Origin: DATILL01 sp035476575
GTDB taxonomy: Bacteria > Actinomycetota > Actinomycetes > Mycobacteriales > JACQDL01
Direction: 5' to 3'
Assembly: GCA_035476575.1 (NCBI GenBank)
Contig: DATILL010000010.1
Span: 1 to 32,237, forward strand
Length of the DNA: 32,237 bases
Below are positions 1-7,398 of this stretch, one piece after another. Numbering within the stretch: position 1 is the stretch's first letter; every line of letters starts with the position of its first letter. Made by a program: the position numbers and the translations under genes. The notes under the pieces were generated by a model. It was not told the origin of the DNA and made no database searches. It saw nothing but the letters and a program-made list of their open reading frames with translations.

Positions 1-19
1 GGGCGTGAGCGGAACGAAT

Positions 20-60
20 GGTGACCACACGGCGTAGAGGTGACCACATAGGTGAACACA
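20..60. repeat. Dispersed copy of the 50-bp GGTSACC repeat
   Basis: Two GGTGACC heptamers start at 20 and 39, exactly 19 bases apart, followed by a degenerate third (GGTGAAC at 51). The block closely resembles the fourth unit of the tandem array at 16071-16266, which has the same heptamers, the same 19-base spacing and a similar CGGCG core. It lies just downstream of the minus-strand membrane-protein operon, as the other array lies downstream of converging genes. The copy may continue left of the window. Confidence 0.7.
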
Positions 61-104
61 GAGGTGGTCCGCCTCCCGGAGGATCCCGGGAGACGGACCA
101 CCTC
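61..104. terminator. Strong bidirectional terminator hairpin
   Basis: Arms 61-71 (GAGGTGGTCCG) and 94-104 pair perfectly. After one mismatch the stem continues with 73-79 (CTCCCGG) against 86-92, closing a 6-base loop. It lies 26 bases past the stop of the last gene of the minus-strand operon, so it is the likely end of that transcript. There is no U-tract, which is common for actinobacterial terminators. Confidence 0.75.
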
Positions 105-129
105 GACGTGCGGCTCCTGCTGGCGCTGC

Positions 130-648
130 CTACAGCGCAGGCAGCAGCAGCAGTATCCGTAGCTTGGACTCGATGTTCGCGGCCCGTGCGTTGGTCTGGT
201 CGAGCAACGGGCCCAGCCTCAGGACCTTCTGGTTGGCCCGAGACAGGATGCCGACGATGCTCGCAGCCGGCCTGGCCGCGGCGCTAGCCGAGGCTGAGGC
301 CTGCTGGGTCGAGCCGATGATGCCGGCGAGCGGTGCGTCCGCGCTGGCCAGCGCGGAACCGAGCGTGGTGAGCTGGTCGGCCAGGGTGCCGAGCGTGTTC
401 TGGGCGCTGCTCAGCGAGCCGAGCACCCCGACAACCTGCGGGAAGCTCTGGTCGATCGCCTTGTCGGCCGACGGAAGGTGCTTCGTTGCCTCCACCGCCG
501 ACGCTGAGGTGGTATCGACCTTCAACGCCTGGTTGACGCCGTCCTTGAAGACTGCGTCGGTGGTGCTCAGGTCGCGTGTCACGACCAGGATGCCCACCAA
601 CGTTGCCAATGAGAACACCAGGGCAATGCCCCAGGAGATGCGAAACAT
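130..648 (-). CDS. Membrane-anchored helical protein 5 of the left-end cassette
   Basis: Not a family I recognise. The 172-residue product has one N-terminal membrane segment (about residues 5-24) and then an Ala/Ser/Leu-rich region, predicted by eye to be helical and without cysteines, so it is probably anchored in the membrane with an extracytoplasmic helical tail. The ATG at 648 has a good ribosome site (GGAGGAG, 5 bases away). It is the last gene of a six-gene minus-strand operon, 32 bases after the preceding stop, and is followed by the hairpin at 61-104. Size and architecture match the four genes upstream, suggesting a diverged paralogous set. The tail resembles the helical tails of Mce proteins, but no MCE beta-barrel domain is visible. 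Confidence 0.8.
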   Translation of the reverse strand: MFRISWGIALVFSLATLVGILVVTRDLSTTDAVFKDGVNQALKVDTTSASAVEATKHLPSADKAIDQSFPQVVGVLGSLSSAQNTLGTLADQLTTLGSALASADAPLAGIIGSTQQASASASAAARPAASIVGILSRANQKVLRLGPLLDQTNARAANIESKLRILLLLPAL

Positions 649-680
649 TGTGTCTCCTCCGCGGAAGTCGTCCGTACGGT

Positions 681-1325
681 TCAGCCGCCGCTGAGCAGAC
701 CGAACAGCGGTTGCCCGTTGGGTGCCCTGGTCACGTCGGCCAGCAGGGAAAGCAGCGGACCGACCGGCCGCAGCCGAAGGGACTCAGCCTGGATCTGGCT
801 GAGAAGCGCCACGATGGACGTCGCCTTCGGGCTGAGCGCGGACAGGTTGCCGTGGATGCCTTCCAGTTGGACACCGACCGCCTGAAGCTGGGTGACAACG
901 GATGCCACGGCCGCGCTGAGGACGCCGACAGCAGGGGTCGCCTGCTGTGCCCGCCCGGTTACAGCGCTGATGAGCTGCGGAAGCGGGTTGGCCACGCCCT
1001 GCACCGTGGTGGTGGACTTGTTGACGGTGATCGCCATTGGGCCCAGGTACGCGGCCCTGTTCACCAGGTGGTCCAGGTTGTTGGTCATCGTGTTCATCAT
1101 CTGCATGCGTTCCCCAAGCTCGGCATGCTTGGGCACCAGTATCCCCGTGATGCGGTCGAACTCGCTGGCGGAGTGGACGATCGACTCCGCCATGTTGGTC
1201 GGCGTGCCGAGCGGGTCGGCCATGTCCTTGGCACCGGGGACGAACCGGTTCCAGACACAGAGGCTCACGACCAGGATGCCGCCGACGATCACCACGAAGA
1301 GTGTCCAGGCTTTCTTGGTAACCAC
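681..1325 (-). CDS. Membrane-anchored helical protein 4 of the left-end cassette
   Basis: Not recognised by family. The 214-residue product starts MVTKKAWTLF, has one membrane segment (about residues 6-26), and continues as a Leu/Val/Ala-rich helical region with heptad-like spacing ending in a Gly-rich tail. I chose the GTG at 1325: it follows the upstream stop (1330-1332) by four bases and has GGGAGGT at 1332-1338. A longer reading from 1403 would overlap the upstream gene heavily and adds Ser/Pro/Cys-rich sequence that looks like frame shadow. Tight spacing indicates translational coupling with its neighbour. The role is unknown, perhaps one subunit of an envelope complex with its four look-alikes. 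Confidence 0.78.
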   Translation of the reverse strand: MVTKKAWTLFVVIVGGILVVSLCVWNRFVPGAKDMADPLGTPTNMAESIVHSASEFDRITGILVPKHAELGERMQMMNTMTNNLDHLVNRAAYLGPMAITVNKSTTTVQGVANPLPQLISAVTGRAQQATPAVGVLSAAVASVVTQLQAVGVQLEGIHGNLSALSPKATSIVALLSQIQAESLRLRPVGPLLSLLADVTRAPNGQPLFGLLSGG

Positions 1326-1329
1326 CGCA

Positions 1330-1884
1330 TTACCTCCCGATCGATGGCAGCAGCGCCAGCTTGCGTTCGGTGATGGCGAGCTGGGCGTTGAGCTGGCCGA
1401 CAAGTGTGATGGCTCGGGCCAGCTCCGTGTCGACGGCGGCGACGGTCCCTCGGGCGTTGGCCGCGACGTTGTGGATGCTTGCGGCCGACTGCTGCAGGGT
1501 CGACGCGACGCCGCGCAGCTGGTAGGCGATGTTCACGTCACCGCGGCCAGCGGCCAGCAGTCGTTGGACGTCCGGGATCGTCGCCGCGAGGTAGGTCACG
1601 TCGACGTTCGCGGACCTGTTGAGCTCCGCAAGCACGCCGGTCAGCACCTGAAGCTGGTTCTTGACCTTGGCGACGTCGGTGAGGTCCGCCCGGCTGGCGA
1701 AGTAACCGTTTGTCGTGTGGAAGTCCTGCACGATCTGCTTGGCACTCTTCTGCATGGTCAGACCCTTGCCGATGGTCAGCACCACCAGCACGAAAAGCAC
1801 AACCGAGAGCAGCGCTGCGATCCGGCCGAGCCACTCCGTCGCGACGGCGAACCCACTCGAACTTGAGCCTGTACGCCTGTTCAT
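1330..1884 (-). CDS. Membrane-anchored helical protein 3 of the left-end cassette
   Basis: No family recognised. The 184-residue product has a short Ser-rich cytoplasmic head, one membrane segment (about residues 20-42) and a roughly 135-residue helical tail rich in Leu, Ala and Val. ATG 1884 is preferred over GTG 1890 because the ribosome site GGAGGT overlaps that GTG. It lies 58 bases downstream of the previous gene and its stop is 4 bases before the next start. It shares size, single N-terminal anchor and helical tail with the flanking genes, so it is probably one of a set of diverged duplicates. No MCE domain, enzyme motif or lipobox is visible. Confidence 0.8.
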   Translation of the reverse strand: MNRRTGSSSSGFAVATEWLGRIAALLSVVLFVLVVLTIGKGLTMQKSAKQIVQDFHTTNGYFASRADLTDVAKVKNQLQVLTGVLAELNRSANVDVTYLAATIPDVQRLLAAGRGDVNIAYQLRGVASTLQQSAASIHNVAANARGTVAAVDTELARAITLVGQLNAQLAITERKLALLPSIGR

Positions 1885-1942
1885 GTTCACCTCCGGTATG
1901 AGTCAGGTGCCCGAGCTCGGGCACCATAGGTCGCGAGTGGGG

Positions 1943-2473
1943 TCAGCCCGGCAACGGAAGCGACCTGTTGATCTTTTCTGCGGCCGCGACGGCGCTCCGC
2001 AGGTCGGACACGAGACCCCGCACGACCGCCAGCAGCTGCTTGGCCTGGCCGCCCAACGCGGTCACGGAGGGAACCAGCGGCACCACCTTGTCGCGGATCG
2101 CGTTCAACACGCCCTGGATGGTGGTGAGCTGGGCATTCGTAGTCTGCACGCTGCTGGTGTCGCTGGTCACCAGGTCGGCGGCACCCTTGATCGCGGTCCG
2201 CAGCTCGATGAGCAGCGGCCCGAGCCCCTTGGTTGCGGCGACCGTGGCCTGTGCGGACCGGGTCAGATCGTTGAGCTGCGCCAGCCGCTGGGTGAGCTTG
2301 TCATTCACGTTGACGATGGCGCTGGTCGCGGCGAGCGTCCGTTGGTCGGTCTGCTCCTGCTTGTCCAGCCGGTCGTTGAGGTTCACGATGACGAAAGTGA
2401 GTAGCGCGAGCACGACAACCGCGACGGTCGCTAAGACCGCCCGGGCCGGGCCGCCGGGACGTCCAAAGAACAT
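1943..2473 (-). CDS. Membrane-anchored helical protein 2 of the left-end cassette
   Basis: Unrecognised family. The 176-residue product begins MFFGRPGGPAR and has one membrane segment (about residues 12-32). It continues with a charged stretch (NDRLDKQEQTDQR) and then long helical sequence reminiscent of a coiled coil. The ATG at 2473 has a GAGGGAG ribosome site. Extending to 2539 would run into the upstream gene, whose stop lies 13 bases before this start. The tail resembles by eye the helical tails of Mce-family proteins, but no beta-barrel MCE domain precedes it, so any link to lipid import is inference only. Confidence 0.8.
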   Translation of the reverse strand: MFFGRPGGPARAVLATVAVVVLALLTFVIVNLNDRLDKQEQTDQRTLAATSAIVNVNDKLTQRLAQLNDLTRSAQATVAATKGLGPLLIELRTAIKGAADLVTSDTSSVQTTNAQLTTIQGVLNAIRDKVVPLVPSVTALGGQAKQLLAVVRGLVSDLRSAVAAAEKINRSLPLPG

Positions 2474-2486
2474 GTGGTCTCCCTCG

Positions 2487-3050
2487 TCAGCGCCCGGAAA
2501 CGTTATGGGCGACATCTTCCGCCGCGACCCGCGCGGCATGCACCTTCGCGGCGATAGGCCGTGCGGTGTTCAGGATGGCGCCGAGCTTGGCCCGGTCGGC
2601 CGCGAGCGAGCTGCTGGCACCGTTGACCGGACCGTTGGCCGCGTTGATCTGCGCGCCCAGCCCGTCCAGCGCCGCGACCAGGCCGTTGACCTTCGCGCCC
2701 GCGTTGGTCAGCGTTGCTGCCAGGTCCCGGCGGACCGCCGAGATCAGGATGTTGAGCTCGTTGGCCACCTTCTCGTCGACCGTCCGGACGTTGGAGACCA
2801 GGGCCTCCACGTGGTCCAGGGAGTCAAAGGCCGCGAGCGTCACCTGCTCGTGGTTCGCCACCTCGAACAGCCGCGGGTTGTAAAGCTTGCCGTACTCTCC
2901 CGCCTTGTCCAGGCGGTACGGCGTGGCGGTCAGCCCGTAGATTCGTGGGTACAGGTAGAAAGCGATGATCGGCAGAAGGGCGAGAACCACTACGATCTGC
3001 AGAATCCGCATGCCTCCCGCCGGACTTTTCGCCGGGCCATGGCTACTCAC
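2487..3050 (-). CDS. Membrane-anchored helical protein 1 of the left-end cassette
   Basis: Unrecognised. The 187-residue product has a 13-residue head, one membrane segment (about residues 16-34, ILQIVVVLALLPIIAFYL), and an extracytoplasmic part opening with a Tyr-rich stretch (residues 35-60) before the usual helical tail. The Tyr-rich opening sets it apart from the four downstream look-alikes and may mark it as a distinct subunit. The GTG start at 3050 has an AAAGGA-type ribosome site. It lies 33 bases after the SCP2-like gene and 13 bases before the next gene, so co-transcription is very likely. Confidence 0.8.
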   Translation of the reverse strand: MSSHGPAKSPAGGMRILQIVVVLALLPIIAFYLYPRIYGLTATPYRLDKAGEYGKLYNPRLFEVANHEQVTLAAFDSLDHVEALVSNVRTVDEKVANELNILISAVRRDLAATLTNAGAKVNGLVAALDGLGAQINAANGPVNGASSSLAADRAKLGAILNTARPIAAKVHAARVAAEDVAHNVSGR

Positions 3051-3083
3051 GTTGTTGTCCTTTCCTATGCGTAGTGGTAGCAG

Positions 3084-3485
3084 TCAGGACGTGGAGATGA
3101 GTGCGAGTAGCTGCAACGCCGTCACCGGATGTAGCAGCAGACCCTTGACGGCCAGCCGGCGTCGCAAGATCCTGCGAAGCGCTGGCGCCGTCGTCAACTT
3201 CGTGACGTCCACGATCTGGTTGGCGATGCCCTTCACGATGAGCAGCGGGCGGCCTACGAGGTTGTTGTAGACAACCGCCCGGTTGTCGTGGAACACGACT
3301 GTCGCCACCGTTCCGGTGTAGGTGTTGTAAACCGCCACCGGCCGCGAAATCTGGCGAGCGATGTTCGCGCGCGCCGGATAAGTTTCCAGGTTGCTTGTCA
3401 GTAGCGAGGCCAGAATGTCGGCCACATCGTTGGGTCTGTCGCCGAGGTTCACGCTTACCTGGTAGCTCTGGTGGGTACTTCTCAT
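3084..3485 (-). CDS. Probable SCP2-like lipid-binding protein, first gene of the cassette
   Basis: This 133-residue soluble protein lacks a signal peptide. Its middle (about residues 45-95) has alternating beta-type segments ending in VGRPLLIVKGIANQIVDV, which resembles the SCP2 fold, where a beta sheet is followed by a helix. The C-terminus (RRRLAVKGLLLHPVTALQLL) looks like ends I have seen on actinobacterial SCP2-like proteins. Assignment to the sterol carrier family is by pattern, not alignment. ATG 3485 has the ribosome site CGGAGCGAG. It heads the six-gene operon. A lipid-binding protein followed by five anchored helical proteins suggests lipid handling at the membrane, which is inference. 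Confidence 0.6.
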   Translation of the reverse strand: MRSTHQSYQVSVNLGDRPNDVADILASLLTSNLETYPARANIARQISRPVAVYNTYTGTVATVVFHDNRAVVYNNLVGRPLLIVKGIANQIVDVTKLTTAPALRRILRRRLAVKGLLLHPVTALQLLALISTS

Positions 3486-3534
3486 TCTCGCTCCGAGGGA
3501 TCACCTGATAGGCGTCTGACCTTTCGTCCCGTTC

Positions 3535-3572
3535 GTGTCGGCGCGGGCGGGGGGTCAGGCCCGCGCCGACAC
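3535..3572. terminator. Perfect 14-bp hairpin upstream of the cassette operon
   Basis: GTGTCGGCGCGGGC at 3535-3548 is perfectly complementary to 3559-3572, with a 10-base loop. It lies 50 bases upstream of the first start codon of the minus-strand operon. It could terminate read-through from outside, or act as a leader attenuator if the promoter lies further upstream. There is no U-tract on either side. Confidence 0.55.
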
Positions 3573-4688
3573 AGCACCCGAGTAAGCTCAGCCGGTGCAT
3601 GCATCGAAGGTTCGGCATGCCCCGGCGTCTTCCCGTCGTCTGCGAAGCCCTTGTGCATCGCCTTGTTCGTGCCCGCCCAGCGCTCCCGCGCCCGGCACCG
3701 CACGCTGCTCCGGCGAGAAGGAACTCGTTGCACCTACCACGGCAACACTCCCTTCGGAGCCCGGAAGCACCGCCCTACCGGCCCTCCCAGAGCTAGCTTT
3801 GGTCTGATATCAGGGCATTCGAAACCGGCGGAGGGCAGACCCCAAGGCAGACCCCAGGCGTGCGCGACGGCATGCGTAGGGTTCCGAGAGGGTGGGCCAG
3901 CTCCGTGACGGTCTGCGGACCGGAGGATCAGGGGGATGTCATGGAATGACTCCTTTGGTCCTTCCCCCGACTGCTGATGTGATCGTCTATAGGTCTCAGG
4001 ACGCTCGCTGAGCGCCCGAGCGGCTCAGATCCAAGGCGGCGGCACGTCCCGCTCCATTGAATGCGGAGCAGTGCCCGGCTGGCTCACTGGCGTACGGACT
4101 GCGGGGCGGCTTTGGGCACTCGTTCCAGCCCCGGCGAACCTAGCCTCACCGGGTTCACGACGTGAGCTTGGCTTGTCCCCACCCGACGCGGGTTACCAAG
4201 GGTCGCGGACAGCACGCCGCCCATCGAGCACCTCTCAGTTCAGCACTGCTGTGATCCACGCCACGATAGAGCCTCCCCTACTTAACGTGCAACAGTCTCC
4301 GCCGTAACGGATCCGGCGGATACTGGCGAGCCCACCGCCTGCGACTGTAGGGTGCTCCACTGGAACAGGTCTGCCCGTCCTGTGCGCCGTTCCCAGCGAG
4401 CTGGAGAGCCGTGCCGGCCACGGGCGCCGCCCGGGCTCATGATCGTAGGCCGCCGCCCGGCAGCGGCCAGCCGCTCGTAAGCCCGTCGCGACCGCTGGCT
4501 GCCGCGCCTGGGTTCCGTGCTTTCGGACGCTGTTACCACACGGTGTTCGCGAAGGCGACACCGCACGTATCCCCCTAGTCTGCGCAAATAGGCACCTGAT
4601 CCCGCTGGGATTGCCGCGGCCGGACTGCGACTGCTCGCGCAGGCCCCCCGGCCCAGGCGACATCCGACCCGGCATCCAGGAGGTCTTC
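3573..4688. other. About 1.1 kb without a convincing gene
   Basis: All reading frames here are short, lack good ribosome sites and have irregular composition, with Pro/Arg/Ser-rich shadows on both strands. Visible details are a direct repeat GGCAGACCCCA in the 3833-3856 stretch, a small CGCTC/GAGCG hairpin near 4010, and an 11-base palindrome TCACGACGTGA near 4158. The sequence is less GC-rich than the genes to its right. It may hold promoters for the minus-strand operon and for the phosphodiesterase gene, and decayed coding sequence is possible, but I cannot show either. Confidence 0.5.
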
Positions 4689-5846
4689 GTGCCCACCCGA
4701 CGTCATGCTCTCGCGGGCTTCGCCGCCGCGGCGCTGGCCGTCCCGCTGACCGGCGCGCTCGGCGACGCGGCGGTGGCCGCGCCGGGCGGTACGGCCGGAC
4801 GCGGAGGAGGCCGCCGTAGCCCAATTGTTATAGGACACCGCGGTGCCGCGGGCTACCGCCCCGAGCACACCCTGGCGTCGTACGAGCTGGCCGCCCGGCT
4901 TGGCGCGGACTACCTGGAGCCCGACCTCGTCATCACCAAGGACGGCGTGCTGGTCTGCCGGCACGAGCCGGAGATCGGCGGCACGACGGACGTGGCGAGC
5001 CGGCCGGAGCTCGCCTCCCGCAAGACGACCAAGCTGCTCGACGGGGTGCCGGTGACCGGCTGGTTCACCGAGGACCTCACCCTCGCCGAGCTGAAGACGC
5101 TGCGCGCGGTCGAGCGGCTGCCGCAGGTCCGCCAGCACAACACGCTCTACAACGGGCGGTACGAGGTGCCGACGTTCCAGGAGCTGCTGGACCTGCGGGT
5201 GCGGCTCTCCCATGAGCTGGGCCGGGAGCTCGGCGTCTACCCCGAGACCAAGCACCCGACGTTCTTCCAGCGGGCCGGGCTGCCGCTGGAGGCCAGGCTG
5301 GTCGACATCCTGCGCCGCAACGGGCTGAACCACCCGGGCGCCCCGGTGTTCGTGCAGTCCTTCGAGGTGACCAACCTGCGGATGCTGCGGGACCTGCGGC
5401 TGCGCACGCCGTCCGTCCAGCTTCTCTCGGCGTCGGGTGCGCCGTACGACACGGTGGCCGCCGGCAGCGGTCCGACGTACGCCGACCTGGCGACGCCGGC
5501 CGGCCTGCGGGGCATCGCGGGCTACGCGCAGGGGATCGGCCCGGACAAGCTGCAGGTCATCCCGCGCCGGGCGGACGGCACCCTCGGCGTGCCCACCACG
5601 CTCGTGGTCGACGCGCACGCGGCCAGGCTCGTCGTGCACCCGTACACGTTCCGGGCCGAGAACACCTTCCTCCCGGCCGACTACCAGGTCGGCGGAGTGC
5701 CGACGGACTACGGGCGGGCGATCGAGGAGCAGGTGACGTACCTGCGGGTCGGGCTGGACGGGCTGTTCACCGACCAGGCCGACATCGGCGTCGTCGCCCG
5801 GGCCGAGCTGCTGGGCGACGTGGCGGCAGCGAAGCCGGCAGCCTGA
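4689..5846 (+). CDS. Secreted glycerophosphodiester phosphodiesterase (GlpQ type)
   Basis: This enzyme hydrolyses glycerophosphodiesters to glycerol-3-phosphate and an alcohol. The 385-residue precursor starts at GTG 4689 after CAGGAGG. It opens with a twin-arginine signal (TRRHALAG, hydrophobic core to about residue 24, likely cleavage after AVAA), so it is probably exported folded by Tat. GDPD motifs are clear: the catalytic HRG at residues 50-52, metal ligands E77 and D79 in LEPDL, a second His in the RHEP motif (H92), and a C-terminal DGLFTDQAD segment. It has full length for the periplasmic GlpQ class. Its transcript likely ends at the 5879-5922 hairpin shared with the converging gene. 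Likely job: scavenging phosphate and glycerol from phospholipid headgroups. Confidence 0.93.
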   Translation: MPTRRHALAGFAAAALAVPLTGALGDAAVAAPGGTAGRGGGRRSPIVIGHRGAAGYRPEHTLASYELAARLGADYLEPDLVITKDGVLVCRHEPEIGGTTDVASRPELASRKTTKLLDGVPVTGWFTEDLTLAELKTLRAVERLPQVRQHNTLYNGRYEVPTFQELLDLRVRLSHELGRELGVYPETKHPTFFQRAGLPLEARLVDILRRNGLNHPGAPVFVQSFEVTNLRMLRDLRLRTPSVQLLSASGAPYDTVAAGSGPTYADLATPAGLRGIAGYAQGIGPDKLQVIPRRADGTLGVPTTLVVDAHAARLVVHPYTFRAENTFLPADYQVGGVPTDYGRAIEEQVTYLRVGLDGLFTDQADIGVVARAELLGDVAAAKPAA

Positions 5847-5878
5847 CACCGGCTCCGCCCAGGCCCTGGTCCACAAGG

Positions 5879-5922
5879 CCGCCGCCGGCTGGCCGCGACC
5901 CGTCAGGGCCAGCCGGCGGCGG
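5879..5922. terminator. Perfect 16-bp hairpin between converging genes
   Basis: Arms 5879-5894 (CCGCCGCCGGCTGGCC) and 5907-5922 are perfectly complementary, with a 12-base loop. The stop codon of the minus-strand TIG-domain gene (5903-5905) sits in the loop, so the right arm also encodes the end of that protein. It is placed to end both converging transcripts. Confidence 0.8.
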
Positions 5923-7003
5923 TCGCCAGGGTCACCGGGTCGCTGGCGCCACCCGCGGCGTACGGGTTGCTGACCACGAGCCGGCGGCGGTGCCGTTCGG
6001 TCGCGTCCTGGTCGGTGACGGCGACACGGAGCATGGTGTCGCCACGCCGCCGTACCTCGCGGGGCTGGCCGTCGACGGTCACCTGGGCGGCCGGGTCGAA
6101 GCCGGCGCCGGAGATGTCCAGCCAGCGTCCGTCGTCGTCGGTCGTCACCGCTAGCGTGTCGATCCGGGGACGCACCCGGAGGTCGAGCCCCGATGTCCGT
6201 TCGGGACCAGGACCGTCGGCCATCCCGACGATCAGCCGGAGCCGGCCCGGGGCGGCGGTGTCGCCGTCGTCCAGCGTGACCCGCAGCTCGGTGCCGCCGA
6301 CCCGCTCGACTCTCCGGGGCGCCGAGCCGACCTGCGCCGTCACGGCCGGGCCGAACCCTCTGCCGGACACGGTGAGCCGGACCCCGGTCGTCCCGACCGG
6401 CACGCTGTCCGGGTCGACCCGGTCGACGTGCAGCGCTGGCCCGGTCGCCTTGTCCTGGCGCTCCTGGTCGCCACCGGCCGCCGTCCGGAAGAGGGTCGCG
6501 AACACCTCTTCCAGCTTGTCAGTGGCCTGCTTGGAGAACATGCCGGACAGGCCGGCGAGGGCCGCCATCGCGTAGGGGTTGATGACCTTGGTGCTGGCGT
6601 CCGCGGAGAGGAACCCGCCGCGCAGCAGGAGGTAGAAGATCAGCGCGATGGACATGCCGATGGGCGCCCGGAAGAGGTACCACCAGGTCCAGCGGGCCGC
6701 GAAGGTGCCGTTGCCGTAGAAGGTGGCGAGCGAGGTCAGAGCGTGGATCGAGGCGCCGATCGTGCCGGCCAGCAGCACGATGACGACGAACAGCGCGTCC
6801 GGGTCGGGTGTCCAGGTGAACAGCCAGAGCGGCCGCACCATCGGTAACGCCGCCGGGGTGGCGGCGGCGCCGGCCGGCTGGCCGACCTTCGTCGCCGCCG
6901 GCCAGCACTGGGCGACCAGCAGGCCGGCCAGGAGGACCTCGAGCAACAGGACGCTGGCGAGCAGCCGGCGGAACGCCGGCGTACCGGCGTGATCATGAGC
7001 CAC
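5903..7003 (-). CDS. Membrane protein with C-terminal IPT/TIG-like Ig domains
   Basis: The function is unknown. The 366-residue product has three membrane segments (about residues 13-33, 70-92, 110-130). A conserved-looking stretch follows (NPYAMAALAGLSGMFSKQATDKLEEVF, about residues 142-168), which I recall from other uncharacterised bacterial membrane proteins. After a charged linker come two IPT/TIG-like beta domains (about residues 190-275 and 280-360) with the motif vSGrGFgpavtaqVG and a second ISGAGFDPAAQVTVDG. The start is GTG 7003 with a weak ribosome site. It converges with the phosphodiesterase gene. The Ig domains could be a binding or sensing surface; no catalytic motif is visible. 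Confidence 0.75.
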   Translation of the reverse strand: MAHDHAGTPAFRRLLASVLLLEVLLAGLLVAQCWPAATKVGQPAGAAATPAALPMVRPLWLFTWTPDPDALFVVIVLLAGTIGASIHALTSLATFYGNGTFAARWTWWYLFRAPIGMSIALIFYLLLRGGFLSADASTKVINPYAMAALAGLSGMFSKQATDKLEEVFATLFRTAAGGDQERQDKATGPALHVDRVDPDSVPVGTTGVRLTVSGRGFGPAVTAQVGSAPRRVERVGGTELRVTLDDGDTAAPGRLRLIVGMADGPGPERTSGLDLRVRPRIDTLAVTTDDDGRWLDISGAGFDPAAQVTVDGQPREVRRRGDTMLRVAVTDQDATERHRRRLVVSNPYAAGGASDPVTLATAAGWP

Positions 7004-7029
7004 GGGCAGATAGTTCCACGTGTGCCCAC

Positions 7030-7324
7030 CTTGCCGCAGCCTGCCCTGACATCACCCTGAAAGTGGCTCGCATGCGGTAGCCAGAGGGTGGGGAGCGTGC
7101 CGCCATGGTCAGCCCGATCGCCGTCTTCTCGGCGAGCTGCGCCCGTGGCTCCTCGACTGGGCCTCGACAAACCGGGTGTACAGCTCCGCCTTCCGCGCCT
7201 CCACCACCGCCAAGACCCGGTCCAGGTCGTGGATGGCGCCCAGGCACTGGACGGCGTTCAGCTCATGGGGGTTGGCGGCGAACACCGCGGCCAACGTCGT
7301 GCCGGGAGATATGGGATCGAACAT
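7030..7324 (-). pseudogene. Remnant of a DUF222/13E12-type HNH endonuclease gene
   Basis: From ATG 7324 the reading frame gives 71 residues. Residues 1-55 (MFDPISPGTTLAAVFAANPH, then a helix with DLDRVLAVVEARKAELYTRF) match the usual N-terminus of DUF222 proteins. The frame then degenerates and stops at 7109. A neighbouring frame continues with AQLAEKTAIGLTMAARS-like sequence to about 7030, suggesting a frameshift. The rest of the gene, including the HNH nuclease domain, is absent. The left boundary is approximate. The start codon is embedded in a LexA-type box, as I recall for mycobacterial 13E12 genes. Confidence 0.6.
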
Positions 7325-7332
7325 ATGTTCTA
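7317..7332. promoter_or_regulatory. LexA (SOS) box overlapping the DUF222 start codon
   Basis: TCGAACATATGTTCTA matches the mycobacterial-type LexA consensus TCGAAC-N4-GTTCGA except for one base in the right half-site. It covers the ATG of the DUF222 remnant (7322-7324). The family context supports a real or formerly real SOS operator. Confidence 0.65.
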
Positions 7333-7398
7333 TTCTTCCGCATCGGCCGCCACAGCTCAAGCCCAACGGCACAATCACGTGGCTGATCAGGGCCGGCG

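Noticed and set aside
130..2539. Five genuine Mce proteins
   Set aside because: The products are far shorter than Mce proteins and none shows the MCE beta-barrel sequence after the membrane segment; only the helical tails look similar.
3482..3733. 83-residue minus-strand ORF upstream of the cassette
   Set aside because: It runs through the perfect hairpin, has no good ribosome site and its Arg/Pro-rich end is typical of shadow frames.
3850..3910. tRNA gene suggested by a GGGTTCCGAGAG stretch
   Set aside because: It does not match a T-loop with paired arms and no acceptor or anticodon stem could be drawn.
4071..4307. 78-residue plus-strand ORF in the gene-free stretch
   Set aside because: No ribosome site, mixed low-information composition and no recognisable motif.
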